Below are positions 26,542 through 35,400 of a DNA stretch of 64,000 bases, piece after piece. The DNA lies in NCBI GenBank assembly GCA_043101845.1, contig JBICHN010000011.1:930001-994000 (forward strand), read 5' to 3'. The stretch's first letter is position 1; every line of letters starts with the position of its first letter. Both the position numbers and the translations under genes were made by a program. The notes below the pieces were generated by a model. That model was not told the origin of the DNA and searched no databases. It worked only from the letters and a program-made list of their open reading frames with translations. The DNA is from JBICHN01 sp043101845. GTDB lineage: Bacteria; Planctomycetota; Phycisphaerae; Phycisphaerales; UBA5793.

Positions 26542-27792
26542 TTGGTCACTCCGACGAACTCAACGAAGACTCCGGTCGTGCTCGCGCAACGCCTGACGAA
26601 GGTGTTCGGCGATTTCTGGATGCGTGACAAGGTGCGCGCCGTCGACAACCTCGACTTCGTGATCGAGCCCGGGCAGATTTTCGGTCTCATCGGCCCGAAC
26701 GGTTCAGGGAAGTCGACGACGATCAAGATGATTCTCGGCCTGCTCCACAAGACGAGCGGCCGGCTCGCCGTCTTCGGCAAGACGCCGAATGACCTGAGCG
26801 TCAAGAATCGAATCGGATACCTGCCGGAAGAGTCGTACCTCTATCCGTTTCTGAACGCTCGCGAAACCCTCGATTTCTACGGCAAGCTCTTTCGACTCGA
26901 CCGCCGCACGCGGCAGCGCCGCATCGATGAACTGCTCGACATGGTGGGTCTCGACGCGGTGCAGCGGCGTCCGATCGGTCAATTCTCGAAGGGCATGCAG
27001 CGCCGCGTCGGAATCGGTCAGGCGCTGATCAATGATCCGGACTTCCTCATTCTCGATGAACCGACATCGGGTCTCGACCCACTCGGCATCCGTCAGGTGA
27101 AGGATCTCATCCTCGATCTGGGGAAGCGCGGCAAGACGATTCTGCTCAGTTCGCACCTGCTTTCGGAGGTCGAGGACGTCTGCGACAGCATGACGATCCT
27201 CTACGGCGGAAAGAAGCGCGCTGAAGGTACGCGAGAAGAATTGCTCCTCGCTGATGACCGCACGGTGATCGAAGTCGATGCGCTCACCCCGGAAAAAGCG
27301 GAAGAAGTTCGACGCTTTATCGAAGATCACGAGGGCAAACGCGTGCGCAGTCTGGCGCCGGCCCGGCAAAGCCTCGAGTCGCTCTTCCTGAACATCGTCG
27401 AGGAAGCTCAACGCGAGCGGCTCGAGACGCACGGCGCCAAGGCCGGCGGTCCGACCGCGGCCTTCCTCCGCGGTCAGACTGAGCCGTCTGAAGCGTCGGC
27501 GCCGGAAGGCGAGGCGCTTATCGACAGCCTCGTCGCCGATGAGCCCGCTTCGGCCCGGCCGGCGACGGAGGGCGCCGTGGCTGAACCGGAATCCGCAGAG
27601 CCGGCGTCCGACGAGTCAGATCAGGTGCTCGAAGATCTGCTCGCCGACGAGGAACCGGAACCTCCGACGGCGCCAACTCCCTCGACTCCGTCCACTCCGG
27701 CGCGGCCGACCCCGGCCGACGACGATGTCGATCGTTCCGTCATTGATTCGCTCCTCGATTCGGACAACCGTCCGACGGATCCGAAGCCTTGA
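26542..27792 (+). CDS. ABC transporter ATP-binding protein with acidic repeat tail
   Basis: 416 aa from a TTG start 5 nt after GAGGAGG. Residues 10-300 are a complete ABC ATPase: GLIGPNGSGKSTTIKMILGL (Walker A), FSKGMQRRVGIGQALI (signature), FLILDEPTSGLDPLG (Walker B) and SSHLLSEVEDVCD (His switch). A further ~115 residue tail is Pro/Glu/Ala/Ser-rich and carries three spaced copies of an acidic-hydrophobic motif: LIDSLVADE (326-334), VLEDLLADE (362-370) and VIDSLLDSD (400-408). The tail is not part of normal ABC ATPases and may dock a partner. The stop overlaps the TTG start of the permease gene. Confidence 0.9.
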   Translation: MVTPTNSTKTPVVLAQRLTKVFGDFWMRDKVRAVDNLDFVIEPGQIFGLIGPNGSGKSTTIKMILGLLHKTSGRLAVFGKTPNDLSVKNRIGYLPEESYLYPFLNARETLDFYGKLFRLDRRTRQRRIDELLDMVGLDAVQRRPIGQFSKGMQRRVGIGQALINDPDFLILDEPTSGLDPLGIRQVKDLILDLGKRGKTILLSSHLLSEVEDVCDSMTILYGGKKRAEGTREELLLADDRTVIEVDALTPEKAEEVRRFIEDHEGKRVRSLAPARQSLESLFLNIVEEAQRERLETHGAKAGGPTAAFLRGQTEPSEASAPEGEALIDSLVADEPASARPATEGAVAEPESAEPASDESDQVLEDLLADEEPEPPTAPTPSTPSTPARPTPADDDVDRSVIDSLLDSDNRPTDPKP

Positions 27793-29792
27793 TCGATCGC
27801 CTCTACCAGATCATCGATCGGATGCACTGGCTTCAGCGCGGGACGAGATTCAAGCTCGTCGCGACCGCGATGGTCGTGGTCGTGAACGCGATCCTTCTCG
27901 GGCTTGCGCTGGGATCGGAAGCGTTCGTCGAGTCCCTGCCGAATCAGATCCGCAATCAACTCTGGACGAATCTGGCGCTTGAATTCGTGCTGGCTCTTGC
28001 GGTCGTCTGGCTCAACCACACGCTCACCGCGGTCGCATTCGCCGTGTTTGGCGCCGCATTCGCCGTTCCGCTTTACTTCCTCGGCCAGGAGCACTGGTCG
28101 TGGGCGATCTCGGCGATCGCCTCACTCATCGTGGCGTTTCTGCTGCTGGTGGAGCTATCGCGACTCGCGCTCGGCGGTGTCTGGGCGCCGCTCGCCGTCG
28201 CCCGGGTGTTCATCGATGAAGCATTGCGAATGAAGATCGCCGTCGTCTTCATCGGCGCGCTCATCTTCCTCGTGCCGTTCATCTCGACGCAACTCGATCC
28301 GGATGTGCGGCTGAGCTATCGCATTCAGACTTTCCTGAGTTACGGCGTCGGACTGAGTTACGCCATCCTTGCCGTAATGACGCTCTTTCTCGCCACGGCG
28401 ACGGTCGCGTTCGAACAACGCGACAAGCAGATCTACCAGATCGTCGCGAAGCCGATCAGTCGATTCGAATACCTGATCGGAAAGTGGATCGGCGTGATGA
28501 CGCTGAACCTTGTTCTGCTCGCAATCATCGGCGGCGCCGTATTCTGGTCGGTGACCTATCTCCGTACGCTCCCGGCGAAGGGCGCGTACGACCGACTCGC
28601 GGTCACCGAACAGGTTCTCACCGCACGGGTCGGTGTGAAGCCGGCGCTGCCCGATTTCCTCGAAGAGGCCCGGTTTGTCGCGAGCGAAGAGGTCCGACTC
28701 AATCCGGAGATCGAGAACACGCCGCAGAATGTCACCGAGCTCATGCAGCAGGAGGTCAAGCGACTCCGAACGGCGGCGCTCACGGTCCCGGCGGGCGATC
28801 AGAAGATGTTCACCTTTGAGAATGTCGAGCCGATCTCGCGCGAACGAACCATTACCGTCGACCAAGGCGAACCCTTCTGGCTCGGCGACGAAGTCAAGAC
28901 GATCTTCGACATTCGACTGACGAGCGAAGACGGCGGCGTCGTGTACACGCCGGATCTGCACTATCGTCTCGCGCGGCGGGACAGCGAGACCGGAATCGTT
29001 TTTCCCCCGGCCGGGGAACAGAACACCGAAGGCGTCAAGCTCGTCAATGGACAGCGGGTTCGCCTCCGCTACTTCCCCGCAAGCGCCTTGACGCTTCGCT
29101 TCAAGATCAACACGGGTGAGAACCTCCAGGGCGTCGCGTTTCCGCTGACCTTCCTTGTCGAAGATGTGTATCCGCAGATTCAGGAAGTGGCGCCGGTTCA
29201 ATCGCAGACGATGTTGATTCCCGCCGGACTCGTGAACGATGACGGCACACTCTCGATTCGTATCGTGAATGGCGACCTCGATCGGGGACAGCCGAATCCG
29301 GTCACGATCTCGTTTCCGCCCGACGGGCTGGAACTCATGTATAAAACGAGCGAGTTTCCGCCGAACTACCTGCGGGCGATGATGGTCATCTGGCTCAAGC
29401 TGGGCTTCCTCGCCATGCTCGGCATCGCCGCAGCGGCCATCGCGAGCTTCCCGGTCGCGTGCCTCATGGCCTTCACGATCTTCCTCGCCGCCGAAACGGG
29501 CGAATTTCTCACCGAGGCGCTCGAGTTCGTGAATCCGGTCGACCCGGTGACGCAGGAGATCAACTGGATTATGTGGCTCGCGGTCGCTGTGGCGAAGCCG
29601 ACCTCATGGCTCCTCGGCGCCTACGCGGAGTTTCGGCCGACGGGGAACCTGATTGAAGGTCGTCTCGTATCATGGACAACGGTCTTCCGGACGCTCGCGG
29701 TGATAACGGGGATCTGGACGGGTCTTGCCCTGCTCGCCGGGTGGATTTCATTCCGGACCCGACAGCTCGCGCTCTATTCGGGCCACAGCTGA
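27789..29792 (+). CDS. ABC-2-type permease with large soluble insert
   Basis: 667 aa, TTG start overlapping the ATPase stop by 4 nt, which implies translational coupling; ATG 27822 is an alternative. About 120 residues with four hydrophobic segments come first, then an ABC-2 core (ARVFIDEALRMKIAVVFIGA, FEQRDKQIYQIVAKPISRFE, YLIGKWIGVMTLN) that matches the permease at 20.4-21.7 kb. Residues ~265-510 are a soluble, probably extracytoplasmic, beta-rich domain, and the last 140 residues return to the membrane. Substrate unknown. Together with the ATPase it forms an exporter-like unit behind the three SPFH genes. Confidence 0.85.
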   Translation: MIDRLYQIIDRMHWLQRGTRFKLVATAMVVVVNAILLGLALGSEAFVESLPNQIRNQLWTNLALEFVLALAVVWLNHTLTAVAFAVFGAAFAVPLYFLGQEHWSWAISAIASLIVAFLLLVELSRLALGGVWAPLAVARVFIDEALRMKIAVVFIGALIFLVPFISTQLDPDVRLSYRIQTFLSYGVGLSYAILAVMTLFLATATVAFEQRDKQIYQIVAKPISRFEYLIGKWIGVMTLNLVLLAIIGGAVFWSVTYLRTLPAKGAYDRLAVTEQVLTARVGVKPALPDFLEEARFVASEEVRLNPEIENTPQNVTELMQQEVKRLRTAALTVPAGDQKMFTFENVEPISRERTITVDQGEPFWLGDEVKTIFDIRLTSEDGGVVYTPDLHYRLARRDSETGIVFPPAGEQNTEGVKLVNGQRVRLRYFPASALTLRFKINTGENLQGVAFPLTFLVEDVYPQIQEVAPVQSQTMLIPAGLVNDDGTLSIRIVNGDLDRGQPNPVTISFPPDGLELMYKTSEFPPNYLRAMMVIWLKLGFLAMLGIAAAAIASFPVACLMAFTIFLAAETGEFLTEALEFVNPVDPVTQEINWIMWLAVAVAKPTSWLLGAYAEFRPTGNLIEGRLVSWTTVFRTLAVITGIWTGLALLAGWISFRTRQLALYSGHS

Positions 29793-29844
29793 TCGCCGAA
29801 CGCGGAGCGACCGTGCGTCCGCTTGTTGATTGAGGAGTGAGTCG

Positions 29845-31779
29845 ATGCGAGCTGATCGCGTCATCCAGCTTGTCGCCGCGATCCTGCTTGCCGGATGCTT
29901 CGTGGCCGCCGGGGCGCTCATGCCGTCGATCAATGCCTCGGCGTCCGACGCCCAGCTCAAGTACACGGACGAGGCGGCGGAAGGCGCGCCGCTGCCCGTC
30001 GTGATCGCCCAGTCGGTCGGTGTCCTGCGCGGCGTCATGGTGAACTACCTCTGGATCCGCGCCGACAAACTCAAGGAAGACGGCAAGTACTTCGAGGCGT
30101 ACCACATCGCGAAATGGATTACCGATCTCCAGCCGCGCTTCGCCTCGGTCTGGCAGTTCCAGGCCTGGAACATGGCGTACAACATCTCCGTCGCGACGCA
30201 TACCCGCGAAGAGCGATGGAACTGGGTGAACGCCGGCGTGCGCCTCCTCCGCGAGAAGGGCATTCGATACAACCCGAACGACATGGGGCTCTACAAGGAG
30301 CTCGCGTGGACCTTCTTCCACAAGATCGGCGGCGCGACTGACGACGCCAATATGTACTACAAGCAGCAGATGGCGCACGAGTGGCAGGGAATCCTCGGGC
30401 CGCCGGCGTACGAGGAGGATGAGCGTCTCGAAGCGATCGAAATCGTCGCCGGGGCTCCGGGACGGCTCGACGCGATTCTCGACGAATATCCAGCCGCCAC
30501 TTCACTCGTCGCCGAACTCGACGCCATCGGATTCAAGCTCGATGTCAATCTGCTGCACGCGATCGAGCGGCTCCGCGCTGCGGAGTTCAGCTTTCTCGGT
30601 GAACAGCTCAATCTCGCCGAGGAGCTGCGCAACTTCGACCGGCTCGATCGCATGACGCCCGAGCAGCGAGAGCAGGTTGAACCCTACATGCTGCTCCGCC
30701 GGCTCCGCGACGAACCGCGGTACGCCGAGGTGTGGCCGGCCCTGCTCGCGCATACGCGGAAGCGGGTGCTGCTCGACAACTACAACATGGATCCCGAATA
30801 CATGCGGCTCTTCATGGAGCAGTTCGGGCCGCTCGACTGGCGTACGCCCCAGGCGCATTCAGTCTACTGGGCGGCGATCGGCGTCGAGCGGGGCCTCGGG
30901 CGATACCAGCAGGAGTCGTTCGACCAGATCAACACCGATCGCCTGTTGTTTCACTCGCTTCAGGATCTTCGGCGCAAGGGTCGCATCTTCTACGATTACC
31001 TCACGCAGGAAATCAGTTTCGGTCCGGACCTTCGATTCACCGACTACTACCTGCAGGCCGCCGACATCGTTATCAAGAGAAACCCGTTCGGAGAGCGGGG
31101 CGGTGGGAGCGAAACCTACAAAGACGGCATGCGCAACTTTCTCATCGACGCGGTTCGCGAATACTACCTGTTCGGTGAGATCGCGAAGGCTGAAGAGCTC
31201 TATCGCCGACTGCGCACGGAGTTCGCCCAGGAAGACAAGCCGGACCGCTTCATGCGTCCTCTGCCCGAATTCATCATGGTCGAGATGCGCGACCGGTACA
31301 GCTCGCCGGATGTGGCGCGACCGGCGATCATGAGTTTGATTGGACAGGCGTACCGCTACGGCCTGGCGCGGGAGGATCGCGAGGCGTATTCCGAGAGCAT
31401 CGCGATGGCCCGGCAGCTCTACGACTACATCGAAGAGTTCTACGCCGATTACCGTGGGCAGATTGAAACGAACGAACGACGAATTCGCCTCAGCCCCTGG
31501 CCGGAGATGTTGCGCAACGCGTTCATCATGGTCATGACGGATGAAGCCGTTTCGCTTGAAGAGCGGGTGGCCCTTTACAACTCAGGGCCCGTCGAGCGGC
31601 TCCGGCTCGAGACTTATGACGATCTTCTGCCGCAACTGCAGAATTCAGTGGTGCGGCGGCTCGGCTCGGTCGAGAGTTTCGACCGGTTCTTCCCGCCGCC
31701 CCCGGGGATCGAAGAGTACCGGGCCCGGCGGCAGGCGACGCCGGATGAAGAGAAGAATCTCCAGATCGAGCGGAAGTGA
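29845..31779 (+). CDS. Membrane-anchored helical (TPR-like) protein, unknown function
   Basis: 644 aa from ATG 29845, chosen because GAGGAG lies 8 nt upstream; a TTG at 29830 would read through that site. A signal anchor (VIQLVAAILLAGCFVAAGAL) is followed by an all-helical hydrophilic protein with Trp/Tyr-rich segments (ASVWQFQAWNMAYNISVATH, a GLYKELAWTFFHKIGG stretch) that look like degenerate TPR units. The C-terminal part has EDKPDRFMRPLPEFIMVEMR. I do not recognise the family. It lies 52 bp after the second ABC permease in the same orientation and is probably the last member of the SPFH/ABC transcript, exposed on the outer face of the cytoplasmic membrane. Confidence 0.7.
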   Translation: MRADRVIQLVAAILLAGCFVAAGALMPSINASASDAQLKYTDEAAEGAPLPVVIAQSVGVLRGVMVNYLWIRADKLKEDGKYFEAYHIAKWITDLQPRFASVWQFQAWNMAYNISVATHTREERWNWVNAGVRLLREKGIRYNPNDMGLYKELAWTFFHKIGGATDDANMYYKQQMAHEWQGILGPPAYEEDERLEAIEIVAGAPGRLDAILDEYPAATSLVAELDAIGFKLDVNLLHAIERLRAAEFSFLGEQLNLAEELRNFDRLDRMTPEQREQVEPYMLLRRLRDEPRYAEVWPALLAHTRKRVLLDNYNMDPEYMRLFMEQFGPLDWRTPQAHSVYWAAIGVERGLGRYQQESFDQINTDRLLFHSLQDLRRKGRIFYDYLTQEISFGPDLRFTDYYLQAADIVIKRNPFGERGGGSETYKDGMRNFLIDAVREYYLFGEIAKAEELYRRLRTEFAQEDKPDRFMRPLPEFIMVEMRDRYSSPDVARPAIMSLIGQAYRYGLAREDREAYSESIAMARQLYDYIEEFYADYRGQIETNERRIRLSPWPEMLRNAFIMVMTDEAVSLEERVALYNSGPVERLRLETYDDLLPQLQNSVVRRLGSVESFDRFFPPPPGIEEYRARRQATPDEEKNLQIERK

Positions 31780-31874
31780 CTCGCGGGCCGCTGGTTACCG
31801 AAGATCACCGGGTACGCCCCATTCGGACGGCCCCGGCTTGTTTCGCTCCGTTCGTCGACCGATACTTGTAGTGC

Positions 31875-32246
31875 ATGACCTCGACGCCTTCCCGTACTCG
31901 CACGGTTCGACCCGCCGGCCTTCCGGCGGCGACGCTGGTCGCCCTCGCGGCGCTGGCGGTCGCGTTGTCAGCCGGGGATACGGCGACGCAGGGTTGGCCA
32001 AGCCGTTCGCTCGCCCGGGAAACGCTCGGCGTCGAGCAACCACTTCGAATCTGGAGCGTCCGCGTCGTCCGCGCTGCGCAGCGTCTGGTGGGCGCTCAGG
32101 CCGTGGCGGCGCTCAACCCGGCTCCGACGGATGTCACGATCCGCGATCAATCCGGGCTTGATCCCGATCGAGAGGCGCTTGACCGTCCGATCGAGGCGCC
32201 TGTCCTTCTTGGACACCTCAATCTTCCGCCGCCGCTCGCCGGTTGA
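31875..32246 (+). CDS. Small exported protein immediately upstream of secA, possible SecM-like monitor
   Basis: 123 aa. The N-terminus is a long signal sequence: basic residues to 12, then LPAATLVALAALAVALSAG. The mature part is polar and ends HLNLPPPLAG, a triple proline six residues from the C-terminus. The start ATG follows a GATACT -10-like element by 8 nt. No family is recognised. Position and layout (signal peptide, short length, C-terminal proline cluster, next gene secA at 159 bp) recall secretion-monitoring arrest peptides such as SecM, which regulate secA through ribosome stalling. No sequence similarity to SecM is visible, so this is a hypothesis. Confidence 0.6.
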   Translation: MTSTPSRTRTVRPAGLPAATLVALAALAVALSAGDTATQGWPSRSLARETLGVEQPLRIWSVRVVRAAQRLVGAQAVAALNPAPTDVTIRDQSGLDPDREALDRPIEAPVLLGHLNLPPPLAG

Positions 32247-32279
32247 TACTGAGATGTGGGCGCCCGTATGGCGTTCGAT

Positions 32280-32309
32280 GCTCGCCGCCCGATCACCCGT
32301 CGGGCGAGC
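32280..32309 (+). promoter_or_regulatory. Stem-loop in the leader between the small exported protein and secA
   Basis: The arm at 32280-32292 (GCTC, a 3 nt bulge, GCCCGA) pairs with TCGGGCGAGC at 32300-32309 across a 7 nt loop. It begins 34 bp after the upstream stop and ends 85 nt before the secA ribosome binding site (AGAGG, 32394-32398). It has no T-run. It could be an attenuator-like or mRNA-stability element. Confidence 0.4.
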
Positions 32310-32404
32310 TTGAAGGTCGAGTCATTCGCGCGGCCACCTGAATCGCGCCGGCGCCTTGCGTCGTCGCCCCCGGCACTTTCATCACGAATCACAAGAGGTT
32401 AATC

Positions 32405-35400
32405 ATGCCTGGTGTTCCCGTAGTGGGGCCATTGATGGCGAAGCTGTTCGGCACGCGAAACGAACGCCTCGTCAAGAAGTACCTCGGCCGCGTTGAAGAG
32501 ATCAACGCGCTCGAGCCCGAACTGCGCAAGCTTTCCGATGCGGAGTTGCGCGCGAAGACGAGTGAATTTCAGGAGCGATACCGGAACGGTGAGTCGGAGA
32601 ACGATCTCATCGTCGAGGTCTTCGCCGTGGCTCGGGAGGTCATGGACCGCGCGGTCGGGATACGCAATATCTTCGATCCGACGCTCGAATTCGACCCGTC
32701 CATCCTTCCCGACGATGCGCGACGCCTGTACGACGAGACGAAGGCGAAGATCGCCGAGACTCCCGACGCCGAGCCGGCGGGTGAACTCATCGGCAACACC
32801 GAGCTCGTCCCCGCGTGGAAACTCGTCGACATTCCCACCCGGCTCCACGACGCGATTCGTGAGCTCTACCCCGAATCGAAGCCGCCATTTCGATCCCGCC
32901 CGTTCGATGTGCAGCTGGTGGGCGGGATTGTGCTCGCGGACCATAAGTACGACCGCGTGCGGTCCGCGGCCCAGGCCCGGAATGTCTACTTCGGCGCCAT
33001 CGCCGAAATGAAGACCGGTGAAGGTAAGACGATCGTCGCGCCCCTCGCGAGTTATCTCCACGCGATCGCGAACCGTCAGATTCATGTCGTGACGGTGAAC
33101 TCCTATCTCGTTCGCCGCGACCGCTACTGGACCTTTCCCTTCTTCTACCACCTCGGCCTGACGGTGGGGTACATCGCGCCAATGCACGAGATGCCCGAAC
33201 CGTTCAAGAAGGCGGCGTACCGCTGCCATGTCGTGTACGGAACCACGAGTGAATTCGGCTTTGACTACCTGCGCGACAACATGAAGCTTCGAGTCGAGGA
33301 TCAGGTGCAGAAGCGTCGCGATTTCGCGATCGTCGACGAGGTCGACTCCACCCTGATCGACGAGGCGCGGACTCCGCTCATCATTTCGGGCCCCGCGCAC
33401 GAGGAGGCGCCGCGATACCATGTCGCCGACAAGCTCGCGCGACATCTCGTCGAGAAGCAGCGGCCCTGGAACGAGGCGAACAAGCGGGTGGAGACGGCCA
33501 AGATGCGCATCAAGGGCATCGAAGGCGACATCCGCAACGCGCGCGACAAATCGAAGGTTCCCCAGCTGCGCGAGGAACTCGAGAGACTTCAGAACGAACT
33601 GCCGCAACTCGAGGACGCGCGCGATCGCCACATCAAGTACTACGACCTCGAGATGGACAAGAAACAGGTCCATCTCGAGCACGAAGGCGTCACTGAAGCC
33701 CAGAAGGTGGCGGACATCGGGTCGTTCTATGTCGGCGACAACATTGACATGCCACACCTCCTCGAGCAGGCGTTGCGCGGTCACACGGTCTACGAACGGG
33801 ATCGCGACTATGTCGTCAAGGATGGTCAAGTCGTCATCGTGGACCAGTTCACCGGCCGCCTCATGGTCGGTCGTCAGTGGTCCGACGGCCTGCACCAGGC
33901 GGTCGAGGCGAAAGAGGGCGTAGAGATCAAGCCCGAAACGCAGACCATGGCGACGATCACCATCCAGAACTTCTTCAAGCTCTATGAACGCCTCAGCGGC
34001 ATGACCGGCACGGCGGATACGGAGGCGCAGGAATTTCACGACATCTACCACATGGATGTCGTCGTCATCCCGACGAATCTCCCCGTGATCCGCAACGACT
34101 TCAACGACCGCGTCTACCTGAGCGAGAAGGACAAGTGGAATGCGATCGTCGAGGAGATCAAGAATTTCCACGATCTCGGCCGTCCGGTTCTCGTCGGGAC
34201 GACTTCCGTCGAGAAGTCGGAGATGCTCAGTCAGCGACTGACGAAGAAGTACGGCATTCAGCATGAAGTCCTCAACGCGAAGCAGCACGAGCGTGAAGCC
34301 CACATGATCGAAAGCGCTGGTGTGCTCGGCGCCGTCATGATCGCCACGAACATGGCCGGTCGTGGAACCGACATCAAACTGCGTTCGGTGAATCGGGAAG
34401 ACCTGATCAACCACTGGAAGCGACGGGCCCTGTGTCCGCGCCAGGTTGAGCCGTCCATGTCGGACGAGGAGATCATTCAGGCGATCTATCGCTACCTCGC
34501 GGAGAAGCGCCTCGGAATGAAGAAGGCCGAAGTCGAAGCGCTGTCGGACGAGGAAGTGCAGCGTCGCCTGCTCTCGGCCTGGGCCCTCGAGTACACCTAT
34601 CTCGAGCAGAAGGCGATCGACAAGATGTCGAACGATGAGCTGCGCGAGGAACTCGACGAGGGGGGCAACTTCCTCCTGCATCGGCTTGAGATGTGGAAGT
34701 CGACCGAGGCACTCGGCGGTCTCCATGTCATCGGAACCGAGCGGCATGAGTCACGCCGGATCGACAACCAGCTTCGCGGTCGTTCGGGCCGTCAGGGCGA
34801 CAATGGTTCGACGCGGTTCTTCATCAGTCTCGAAGATGACCTCATGCAGATGTTCGCCGGTGAGACGACGATGCGTGTGCTCAGCCGGCTCGGCATGAAG
34901 GAAGGCGACGCCATCGAGCATCCCATGCTCACCCGCGCCGTCGAGCGGGCGCAGCGCAAGGTCGAGGAGCGCAACTTCGAGATTCGCAAGAACATTCTCG
35001 AATACGACGAAGTGATGGATCACCAGCGACTAAGTTTCTACGGCCGTCGGCAGCGCATTCTCGAAGGTCGCGGGCTACGCGAGATTGTGCTCGAGTACAT
35101 CGAAGAGGCGATCGATGATGCGGTCGACCGCTTCATGGCGCCCGACTTCGTTTCATCATGCATCGGCGAGTGGGTGCAGACGAACCTCGATGTGTCGATC
35201 GAGCCCGACCGGCTGCGGATGAAGGATCGTGATGATCTCTTCGAACGGATCCGTCGGGACGCGAACGCCGATCAGCTTCAGGCGATTGGGGTGACGATCG
35301 GCGAGTTCATGAACGACGATACCGATCCGATCGACTGGGATGTCAAGGGTCTCGTCTCGTGGGCTCGTTCTCGTTACGGCGTCGAGCTTCGCGCGAGCGA

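Noticed and set aside
32399..34747. 782-codon open frame on the minus strand opposite secA
   Set aside because: It is the mirror of the secA coding frame. GC-rich third positions leave long open antisense frames, and the translation is low-complexity His/Asp/Val/Arg-rich with no family motif.
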